Positions 1 to 6,600 of a stretch of 7,478 bases of DNA are shown here, one piece after another. The position numbers were made by a program, and so were the translations under genes. How positions within the stretch are numbered: position 1 is the first letter of the stretch; every line of letters starts with the position of its first letter. The notes beneath the pieces were generated by a model. The model saw only the letters and a program-made list of their open reading frames with translations, was not told the DNA's origin and searched no databases. Source of the DNA: JBBDIM01 sp040880405 (lineage in GTDB: Bacteria; Planctomycetota; Planctomycetia; Pirellulales; Pirellulaceae); contig JBBDIM010000033.1 of NCBI GenBank assembly GCA_040880405.1, positions 1 through 7,478 on the forward strand, in the 5' to 3' direction.

Positions 1-19
1 GCACATCATCGTCTGGTCG

Positions 20-1345
20 TTAATTTCGAACTCTGACATTTTCCTGCGACGGCTGTTGCGGCCGACTGATCCCGTCGTAGGGCAAGCCTCGACGCACGAA
101 GTCCACCAGATTCCAAACCTCTTCTTCGGAAAGCTGGGTCGCCGCGGGCATCTTCGCCCCGTCAATTCCATTGCGAATCCGCCAATAGACGTCGATCTGC
201 CGACGTCCGCCACGGAAGACCCCTTCGCGGAGGTTTCGTGGCTTTAACTTCCGTGGTGGCAATGCGCCAAGCGCCAAAAAGTCTTCCAAATGTTCGGGGT
301 TTTGAGGGTCGTAGTACTCGTCGGTCCAGTCGTCGTAAAAATGATCGTTGGATTGACCGTCGCCGATCGCCGACTCGCCATGGCAACCGGAACAACCCGA
401 CTTGGTGGAGAAGAATAACTTCCGCCCCGCCTCGATCGATTCCTGCTCCTCCACGACCGAACGAGCCGCGATCTCGGTGACGCGCTCCTCCGCTCCGCCC
501 CACTTCTGAAGGATCGGCCCGAGGAAGTCCTCGACAATCACCGGGGCGGATTGCAGTTCCGCCAGATCGGACTTCAGCGTCTCGATCTCCGCCTCTTTAT
601 CTTCCGGGCTGAGCTCATCAACGAACTCCTGCTCCGACGGCGACCGCTGGCTGGCGGGCTTCACCACCGAGGTGTCGAGCTCCGCGAACTCCAAAATCAT
701 GCTCCGTTCCAACTCACCCCGAATGGTAAGATAGCGGACATAATGCACCAGCGACTCGATCTCGTCCGGGTCGAGCAATTTGAAACTGGGCATCGCGGTG
801 CCGGGAACTCCCTCCATAATCACCTTCGTCAAATCGGCATGCGAAGGGGGGGCACCGGTAGGGGTCGACTTGAACTTGTACTTGCCGGGCCGGTAATCCC
901 GTGGATACGGATTGAGATACAGGGCCGTGGGTCCCGCTCCATCACCGGAAATCCCATGACAATGGACGCAGTGTTGTCGATACAAACCGCGGACGCGGCC
1001 CGCTTCGTCTCGGCCATAAGGACCGGCGGACATCCGCACCTTGTCCAGATCCAATACCTCACTCATCCCCGGCACGTTGGGCAGGTAGGGATCGTCCGGC
1101 GTGCCGAACAGGGCGGTGGTGATCTCGGCGATCGGCTGTAATTGATACTGGCGGTCGAATTTCGCGCCGGAGGCGATCTCGGATCGATGAACCGCCACCA
1201 GATTCATCTGAAACTCGGCCGGTTCGGAGGAACATCCCGCCAGCAGTCCGAGCGCGAGCAAGCACCCCAGCCCTAGCTGTCCCCTGACGGCCGGGACCCT
1301 GACGGCGGTACCCCAAGTTTTCCAGGTCATGCGGTAGCAATCCAT
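20..1345 (-). CDS. Diheme cytochrome c lipoprotein
   Basis: Membrane-tethered electron carrier of about 441 residues with two class-I-like cytochrome c domains. Residue numbers count from the in-frame GTG at 1354; ATGs at 1345 and 1330 are alternatives. None has a good Shine-Dalgarno, and I favour 1345 because it is ATG and keeps the full signal. The signal ends in the lipobox LLAG-C41. Domain 1 has CVHCH at 129-133, a PRDYRPGKYKFKST segment near 151-164 and axial Met188 (GTAMPSF). Domain 2 has CSGCH at 321-325 and axial Met402 (GAKMPAA). They are joined by a charged, probably helical linker (about 235-310). The PRDYR...KFKST segment and GDGAGP after the haem resemble the small cytochrome c subunits of alternative complex III and related cytochromes; this is a family resemblance judged by eye. 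The stop at 20-22 is 10 bases before an ATGATG at 9..4, possibly the next gene of the cluster. Confidence 0.9.
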   Translation of the reverse strand: MDCYRMTWKTWGTAVRVPAVRGQLGLGCLLALGLLAGCSSEPAEFQMNLVAVHRSEIASGAKFDRQYQLQPIAEITTALFGTPDDPYLPNVPGMSEVLDLDKVRMSAGPYGRDEAGRVRGLYRQHCVHCHGISGDGAGPTALYLNPYPRDYRPGKYKFKSTPTGAPPSHADLTKVIMEGVPGTAMPSFKLLDPDEIESLVHYVRYLTIRGELERSMILEFAELDTSVVKPASQRSPSEQEFVDELSPEDKEAEIETLKSDLAELQSAPVIVEDFLGPILQKWGGAEERVTEIAARSVVEEQESIEAGRKLFFSTKSGCSGCHGESAIGDGQSNDHFYDDWTDEYYDPQNPEHLEDFLALGALPPRKLKPRNLREGVFRGGRRQIDVYWRIRNGIDGAKMPAATQLSEEEVWNLVDFVRRGLPYDGISRPQQPSQENVRVRN

Positions 1346-1358
1346 GTTTCTCACTGCG

Positions 1359-1384
1359 GCGACTTCAAAACTGCGACTTCAAAA
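1359..1384. repeat. 12-base direct repeat GCGACTTCAAAA, two copies
   Basis: Copies at 1359-1370 and 1373-1384 are identical over 12 bases, with a 14-base period. They lie between the terminator hairpin and the start of the diheme cytochrome gene, and the second copy supplies the terminator's T-run. It may be a small slippage duplication or a pair of binding sites placed at the 5' end of the cytochrome gene. Confidence 0.5.
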
Positions 1385-1400
1385 ATCCGCATACGCGGAT
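1381..1400 (-). terminator. Probable intrinsic terminator after the lipoprotein cupredoxin gene
   Basis: On the minus strand ATCCGC-GTAT-GCGGAT forms a perfect 6-base stem with a 4-base loop, followed at once by TTTT (five T's counting the last stem base). It lies about 60 bases after the TGA at 1462-1464. The stem is short, so termination may be partial. A further hairpin, CGTCGG / CCGACG at 1438-1455, sits just after the stop. If it works, the diheme lipoprotein gene, starting only about 30-50 bases later, depends on read-through or on a promoter I could not find. Confidence 0.5.
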
Positions 1401-1461
1401 CGCAACGGGGCCGGGACTTCTTCGCGTGATCGAAGGTCGTCGGTCCGCTCCGACGGTTTCA

Positions 1462-2388
1462 TCAAAACATCCCGCCATCGAGCTTGACGTCAAGCACGTT
1501 CTTCGCTTCATCCTCGGCATCCAGCGTCATCGTAAAACGACCCCGTCGCCAAGAGACATCCTGCCCGTTGACGTTCGCCGACTCGACACCGCCGACCCGT
1601 TCCTGCCAAACGCGAAATTCCAGCGGAACGCCGGCCGGCAAGTTGGGGATTTCGAAATTCCCCTGCTCGTCCGTGATCGCAAAGTACGCGTTGCCCCGAA
1701 TCAGGACATACGCCTTCATCCACGGGTGAATACTGCAGGTCACATCAAACGGATCACGCTCCTCGGTCCGCGGCTGGTAGGTGGTCGAGCCACCGCCAGG
1801 CAGGTTTTCGTTCGATTCCGGGTTGCTCCGCGGCGACATCTTCGTGTTGTGAGCGATCGGATCGCTATTGAGCACGCGGAGGGTTTGGCTACTTTGCAGG
1901 CCGGTCACCTGAGAGACGAACAAGCAGTTCTTTTGATCAAACTCAACCTCGCCGGTGGCCCCTTGGGCATCCTCATGAATCCACTGGTCCGGTAAGCCAT
2001 CCGCGAATAGGACTACGTACTTAATGCCCCGCGAATCGGGATCGACCACCACCTCTTTCGCGAAGACATCGTCACCGCCGGGTGCACAAAACTCTTGGTC
2101 TTTCGTGATGTTCAGTTGGGGGTTGCTGGGCATCGCCCCGGTCAGTTCGAAACGTCCTCGGAGCGAAACGTACCCCGTCGGCTCGGCGAGATCGGCCGTG
2201 GCTGTCTCGCCGGCGTCCGCGCCGCCAAGCTCGGCCAAGTCTTTGCGGATGATCTCAACCTGACGCCCCTCAGGCACGACCCCACTGGGCAAACGTTCGC
2301 CACAGCCCAGTACCATGGCGGCACTGGACACAGTGAGACTCAATACCGCGAGACACCATCTCCATCCTGGGGATTTTCGCAATTTCAT
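1462..2388 (-). CDS. Amicyanin-like cupredoxin lipoprotein, paralogue of the upstream gene
   Basis: A 308-residue membrane-tethered copper protein. The signal ends in a lipobox-like MVLG-C with C29 as the predicted lipidated cysteine, followed by a flexible linker of about 40 residues rich in Gly, Ala and Glu. The rest mirrors the secreted cupredoxin upstream: LRGRFELTG against VKGRFVLDG, NITKDQEFC against DITKDKEYC, SDPIAHN against VDPIPHN, and CSIHPWM against CAIHPWM. Copper ligands are H180, C218, H221 and M224, with the same amicyanin-type C-x2-H-x2-M spacing and 38-residue His-to-Cys distance. The extra cysteine pair is kept (C101, C155), as is the C-terminal regulatory-like beta segment (DEQGNFEIPNLPAG). 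The two genes therefore arose by duplication but differ in anchoring. The ATG at 2388 has no clear Shine-Dalgarno; it is chosen because it gives a complete signal peptide. A probable terminator follows the gene. Likely role: a tethered electron carrier beside the soluble one. Confidence 0.88.
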   Translation of the reverse strand: MKLRKSPGWRWCLAVLSLTVSSAAMVLGCGERLPSGVVPEGRQVEIIRKDLAELGGADAGETATADLAEPTGYVSLRGRFELTGAMPSNPQLNITKDQEFCAPGGDDVFAKEVVVDPDSRGIKYVVLFADGLPDQWIHEDAQGATGEVEFDQKNCLFVSQVTGLQSSQTLRVLNSDPIAHNTKMSPRSNPESNENLPGGGSTTYQPRTEERDPFDVTCSIHPWMKAYVLIRGNAYFAITDEQGNFEIPNLPAGVPLEFRVWQERVGGVESANVNGQDVSWRRGRFTMTLDAEDEAKNVLDVKLDGGMF

Positions 2389-2459
2389 AGCCGTACCGCG
2401 TCGGTTTTGAGGAGCAGAAGAATGTAAGGAGGGAGCACCGCGTCGTTGACCACGCCTTG

Positions 2460-2483
2460 GTCCGAGATGAAAAGATTTCGGAC
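2460..2483. repeat. Inverted repeat GTCCGA / TCGGAC
   Basis: A perfect 6-base stem with a 12-base interior that can add two A-T pairs after one mismatch. It is the third inverted repeat in the 218-base gap and lies about 70 bases upstream of the lipoprotein cupredoxin ATG. No function can be assigned. Confidence 0.25.
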
Positions 2484-2525
2484 GTCGTCGCTAGCAGTCG
2501 AACGATTCGGAATTTTCTCAACGGT

Positions 2526-2543
2526 GGTTCACCCAAATGAACC
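2526..2543. repeat. Inverted repeat GGTTCA / TGAACC
   Basis: A perfect 6-base stem with a 6-base loop, directly next to the GCGGGAG inverted repeat. On the minus strand it is followed by ACCGTTGAGAAAATT, with no T-tract. It could be an operator palindrome or an mRNA hairpin ahead of the lipoprotein cupredoxin gene; chance is possible. Confidence 0.3.
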
Positions 2544-2546
2544 TGA

Positions 2547-2583
2547 GCGGGAGGAGGCGATATCCAAGGTGCCATGCTCCCGC
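2547..2583. repeat. Inverted repeat GCGGGAG / CTCCCGC between the cupredoxin genes
   Basis: A perfect 7-base inverted repeat (2547-2553 and 2577-2583) with a 23-base loop, starting about 24 bases after the stop of the secreted cupredoxin. No T-run follows, so a rho-independent terminator is not supported. It may be an RNA stem involved in 3'-end protection or processing between the two cupredoxin genes. Confidence 0.3.
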
Positions 2584-2606
2584 AGCCAGTCGATTGGGCT
2601 AACCAA

Positions 2607-3392
2607 TTAAAGGGAGTCCGCCGGAACCTTGATGTCGCCCAAATCGAGGACGCCATCTTTGGCTTTGGTCACGTCCACTTCAATCACACCACGGCGATTC
2701 GTCAATTTTTTGCCATCCAACATCACGGTTCGGACGTAGCCCGGTTTCTCGTGCCAGATTTGAAAACTCCATTTGCCAACCGGCACGTTTTTCATTTCGA
2801 AGGTCCCGTCCTCGGCCGAAATGGCCATGTAAGGGGACTTACGAACGACGATCTTGCCAACCATCCAAGGATGGATCGCACAACTCGCGTTCATCGGGGT
2901 CCGCTCCTCGTTGGCCAAGGTGGTGGTAAACACCCCGTTGACCGGCACCAGATTGTTAAAGGCGGGGTTCGCGAAACCCTCCACCTTAAAGTTGTGCGGA
3001 ATCGGATCGACATTCTTGAAGTCAACTTCCTGCCCGGCGATTACGGTGATGATCCGTGGCTCGTAGAGACACTTCTCGTTGGTCATCACGACCTTTTCCT
3101 TCATCTTCTCTGCATAAGAAGGATGGGTCGGGGCTTCCTCATTTCGTCCGAGGAACAGCCACATGGCAACGTTTGCCAGGTTCTTGTCGGCGTCGACCTT
3201 GATGGTGTCGTCTTTTAAATCAAAATCACCGCAGTATTCTTTATCCTTGGTGATATCCAAAGCGGCCGGTTTCGGGGCCTCGCCATCCAGGACAAACCGC
3301 CCCTTGACAGTCGCCCATTCCTGAGCCACCACAGGCGATACCAACATCATCGCGGCAACCGCCGCAAGAACCGTTATTTTCACAAACTTCAT
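2607..3392 (-). CDS. Secreted amicyanin-like cupredoxin ('methylamine utilization protein' type)
   Basis: A 261-residue exported blue-copper-type protein, probably a periplasmic electron carrier. A Sec signal peptide at residues 1-23 (basic MKFVK, a hydrophobic run, then a VVA/Q cleavage site) is followed by a beta-rich segment (about 28-110) with two cysteines, C54 and C108, also present in the paralogue downstream and possibly a disulfide. The cupredoxin core has the type-1 copper ligand set H133 (DPIPHNF), C171, H174 and M177 (CAIHPWM). The C-x2-H-x2-M spacing and 38-residue His-to-Cys distance match amicyanin (established for that family). Residues of about 186-225 resemble a carboxypeptidase-regulatory-like beta segment (AEDGTFEMKNVPVG). 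The ATG is fixed by AAGGAG 7 bases upstream. The gene sits between the multihaem cytochrome and its lipoprotein paralogue, so shuttling electrons between cytochromes is the natural inference. No methylamine dehydrogenase genes are in the window, so the usual 'methylamine' label is not supported. Confidence 0.9.
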   Translation of the reverse strand: MKFVKITVLAAVAAMMLVSPVVAQEWATVKGRFVLDGEAPKPAALDITKDKEYCGDFDLKDDTIKVDADKNLANVAMWLFLGRNEEAPTHPSYAEKMKEKVVMTNEKCLYEPRIITVIAGQEVDFKNVDPIPHNFKVEGFANPAFNNLVPVNGVFTTTLANEERTPMNASCAIHPWMVGKIVVRKSPYMAISAEDGTFEMKNVPVGKWSFQIWHEKPGYVRTVMLDGKKLTNRRGVIEVDVTKAKDGVLDLGDIKVPADSL

Positions 3393-3399
3393 TGCTCTT

Positions 3400-3405
3400 C
3401 TCCTT
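3400..3405 (-). promoter_or_regulatory. Ribosome binding site AAGGAG for the first cupredoxin gene
   Basis: AAGGAG on the minus strand lies 7 bases upstream of the ATG at 3392, a near-ideal Shine-Dalgarno sequence and spacing. It fixes the start of the secreted cupredoxin. It is the clearest ribosome binding site in the window; the lipoprotein cupredoxin and diheme lipoprotein starts have no comparable match. Confidence 0.75.
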
Positions 3406-3448
3406 CAAGTAATCTCAATTCAAGGTTGTATTCCGTTTCGAGTAAGCG

Positions 3449-3464
3449 AACCCCTAAGGGGGTT
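3449..3464. repeat. Short inverted repeat AACCCC / GGGGTT
   Basis: A perfect 6-base inverted repeat (3449-3454 and 3459-3464) with a 4-base loop, between the multihaem gene and the first cupredoxin gene. No T-run follows on the minus strand, so it is not a convincing terminator. It could be a hairpin in the cupredoxin leader or an operator-like palindrome. Function is unknown, and a stem this short could be chance. Confidence 0.3.
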
Positions 3465-3544
3465 GGGCGGTACCCGAGATTCATTGTCTTGCGATGATCG
3501 CGAATCAGCTCGTTCTGATTCTTCACCGAGTATCCACCAATCGC

Positions 3545-3550
3545 ATTATA
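3545..3550 (-). promoter_or_regulatory. Possible -10 box (TATAAT) upstream of the first cupredoxin gene
   Basis: On the minus strand the gap after the multihaem gene contains a perfect TATAAT, about 150 bases before the cupredoxin ATG at 3392. No TTGACA-like -35 lies 16-18 bases upstream and there is no TGn extension, so the hexamer match is the only support. If used, it would give the cupredoxin gene its own promoter with a leader of about 145 bases that contains the palindrome at 3449-3464. Confidence 0.3.
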
Positions 3551-3608
3551 AGGGATTCCGGCGCGGACGCACGGACTTCCTGTCGCACCCCAACAGGGGG
3601 GACGGCGG

Positions 3609-6600
3609 TTATTCATTGACCGGTTCCGGCGATTCCACCTCGGCGGAAACCGCACTCTCCTCCGCTGGGGCGGTTTCGGCTGCCGGCTCCTCCGCTGCCG
3701 GAGCCTCGCCTGCTTCACCGGAATCCGCTGGCGGGGCTGATTGTTTGACCCGCTCAGCGATCGAGATCTGCGATTTGACAAAATCCTCGAAGTTCATCAA
3801 CAGATCGGCCACACCATCCACCTGCTGGGTGCTGGTTCCGTGGAACAAGTCCTGCGGAATGCCTCCGTAAAATGGCTGGCTGTCCGGTTCGTACTTGAAG
3901 TTCTCCGGCATCGCCGTGTAGGGCAGAATCGCCGATGGTTTGGCCAGCCACCTCCGCAGGTAATCGGGCCGCAGACGACGATGGACCTCGGATAAATCGG
4001 GGGCCAAGGCCAGCGGATCACCCTCCGGCCGGAAGTCTCCTACTTGGTGACACTTGATGCAGTAATCCTGATTGAGGATCACGTTCATCGCGGATCCCAA
4101 GCGATTGGCGGAGTCCGCCTCGCCCGCTTCTCGCGCAAATTGCTCGTACAGGTTTTGTTCAGCCTGCAAATGCTCCGAACGTTTACGCGACGAGAACTGG
4201 TAGGGATACTCTGAATTCTCCATGGCCGCGAAGTAGTTAACCAAGGTGGTTGCTTCTTCCGAGGACATATTGAACTTCGGCATCCGCAGCACCACCGCGG
4301 GGCGAATCGGATGGGGGTCCAACAGGAAATCATGGAGCCAAGCGGACTGGGTCTTGTTGCCCTGCCTAAACAACGGAGGCGGAACCCAAGCCCAAGCCTC
4401 CGAACCTTTGGCGTTGGGGTTGGTTGTCTGGGCTGCGGCGGTCACGACTGGCAACAAGTACTTCGCCAAAAATCCGCCCTCACTCGGATGCCGCCGAGCG
4501 ATGAAGGAACTTGGAATATCTTGTCGCAGCAGCCCCACCGGATAGGTGTTCCCATCCAGCAGCGCGGGTTCCCACAGTTGGAATCGGAACGAAAGTTGAT
4601 CCGGGTCGTAATTGAACTCGTCCTCTACCGGATCGCCAAAGTCGTCGTAAATTACCGGTTTTCCGTCCTGATCGCCGATCGCCGGCATCCCCACAATTTG
4701 GCCATGCAACTGCCCGGCGGCATCGGTTTGCTGAGACTCCTGAATCTCCGAGGTCGGAAACCGCGGTGTCATGAACGGAAATGTGGGAATCGTCTCTTGC
4801 GACTCAAAGTCGCCGGAGTGGAAGGTCAAATCCCATCGTTCCGGTGTGACCAAGTGGCATGCCGTACAGTTGTACTTGTTGATCACCTGCCGACCCTGAA
4901 TGATCGCGTTTTGCCGTTCATCAGGCTGAAACACGTATTGGCTGGCCGGCGGCTGGGCGACAAGCCCCAAGATAAAGGTCATGACCTCCTCGCGCTCCTC
5001 ATCTCCGCGGAACGGGAATTTGGGCATTCGCAACCGATCGTTGTACCCTTTGTTCTCTGTCTTGCGGAAATCGTAACTCCGAGGCTCGCGGAGCTTTTGC
5101 TCCAAGAAGCCAATCCGGCTGTGGGCCAGAATCTCATGCTCGAAGTAGGGAGAAGGCAGCGGAGACTCACGCTTGATGTCACGCCACCACGGCCTCACCT
5201 GATCCGCCTCGGATGGTTCGTCGGCAGGCTCAAGTTCTTCCGAGTCGGTGTGCGCTTGGCCCCCTTCAGCATGGCCGTGGCTGCCATGGCCATGGCCCCC
5301 ATGATGCTCATGCTTGAAGTGCATGTATTCGCTGATGTGCTCAAACGCCAGCTTGGAAGTCTCCTTCCGCCCCCAGTCGTTCAAGGTGGCACCAATCGGT
5401 TTGGCGTCTTCAAACCCAGGCACGTCGTGACAGGCGTAACAGCCATACTTACCAATCGACTTGCGCCCGATGTACTGCAGCTTCGCCTCGGTGCTGGCCG
5501 TGCCGAGCAGTTCCACCTCATGACCGGTCAACTGCGAGGCCATTTGGGTCGGGATTCCCGATTCCAGATATTCCCGCGAGGCCGCTTCGGTAAACGCGCC
5601 TTGCAGGTGCATCATGACCAACCGATCGAGCGCGTCGACATCCGGCTGGAGTTGCGGATCTTGCGGCTGATAGTCGTTCCGCTGGGACAACAGAAACTCC
5701 GTGATATCCTCCGACGGATCGGTGACCGTACCATCTTCGCTGGTTATGGGTTCCAGTTTGACATCCGGCATCTTCGTGCGGGGATGGTAACGAGTCGGAT
5801 CGCGGAGCCAATTGATCAACCAACCGCGCCCCTTTTCACTCGCCAGCTTGTTGCCCAAAAAGGATAGGTCGGGGCCATGATCCGAATCGACGCTGGGAAA
5901 TTCGCTATGCGAGTGGCAGGCGAGACACCCCTTGGTTTCAAACAACGCCCTGCCCCGTTCCGCTTTCTCGCCAGGGGAACTTTCGGAGATCTCCGTATTG
6001 AACTCAACCGGTTCGTAGGCTTGGCTTTTCTCCTCGAGGTAGCGAACCATGCCCAAAATCTCGATTGGCTCCAGCGTCTCTGCTTCCTCCAGCCCAATGC
6101 CATCCAAGTGATCCCACAGTCCGAAGAACTGCGGCATTTTGGTGGAGGGGCGGAAATGTTTCGGTTCCCGAATCCAGTCGTAAAGGAAGTCCGATTCCAG
6201 TTTGCTGGCGACATGTCGTAGGCTGGGACCGACTTTCCGTAATTTGCCGGGGGTCTCTTCATCACGCAGATTCGCGGCCAAGGTTTGGATCTCAACTGGG
6301 AACTGAGGCCCCTCTTCCGCTTGTTGCTCGGCCAGCCAACCCAAAATGCCGTGCCTTAGCTCCTCATCTTCCGGCTGATGGACCAACTCCAAAAGTTGGC
6401 CACGTTGATCCTCCTCCAAAAGGGCAACCTCCGTCTCGGCCCCCTCTTGGGCCGCCTGCCGATTTTGCTGATCGGCATGCAAAATTTGCTGGGCCACGGC
6501 AAAATAGTTGGGCTCCAGCCGTAAATCGGGACCAATTCGCTCGTCGGGACCATCGTAGCCACGGATCTCGTGGCACCCGAAACAGCCATAACCTTGCACC

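Noticed and set aside
551..1141. Plus-strand open frame of 196 codons antisense to the diheme cytochrome
   Set aside because: Shadow frame: no family resemblance, and the opposite strand has two CXXCH domains with Met ligands and a lipobox.
1426..1995. Plus-strand open frame of 189 codons antisense to the lipoprotein cupredoxin
   Set aside because: Shadow of the cupredoxin coding strand; no signal, domain or ribosome binding site.
2526..2583. Rho-independent terminator after the secreted cupredoxin gene
   Set aside because: The inverted repeats are not followed by a run of T on the minus strand.
2270..2656. Minus-strand open frame of 128 codons bridging the two cupredoxin genes
   Set aside because: It overlaps both real genes out of frame, contains no recognisable protein, and crosses the inverted-repeat gap; no ribosome binding site seen.
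2574..3218. Plus-strand open frame of 214 codons antisense to the secreted cupredoxin
   Set aside because: Antisense to a convincing cupredoxin gene; His/Arg/Val-rich composition and no motif of its own.
2607..3392. Methylamine utilisation function for the cupredoxins
   Set aside because: The copper loop is amicyanin-like, but no methylamine dehydrogenase subunit or maturation gene is present, so only electron transfer can be proposed.
4311..5867. Plus-strand open frame of 518 codons inside the multihaem gene
   Set aside because: It lies wholly antisense to a protein with clear haem motifs, shows no recognisable domain or signal, and has an Arg/Leu-rich composition typical of a reverse-complement shadow in a GC-rich gene.
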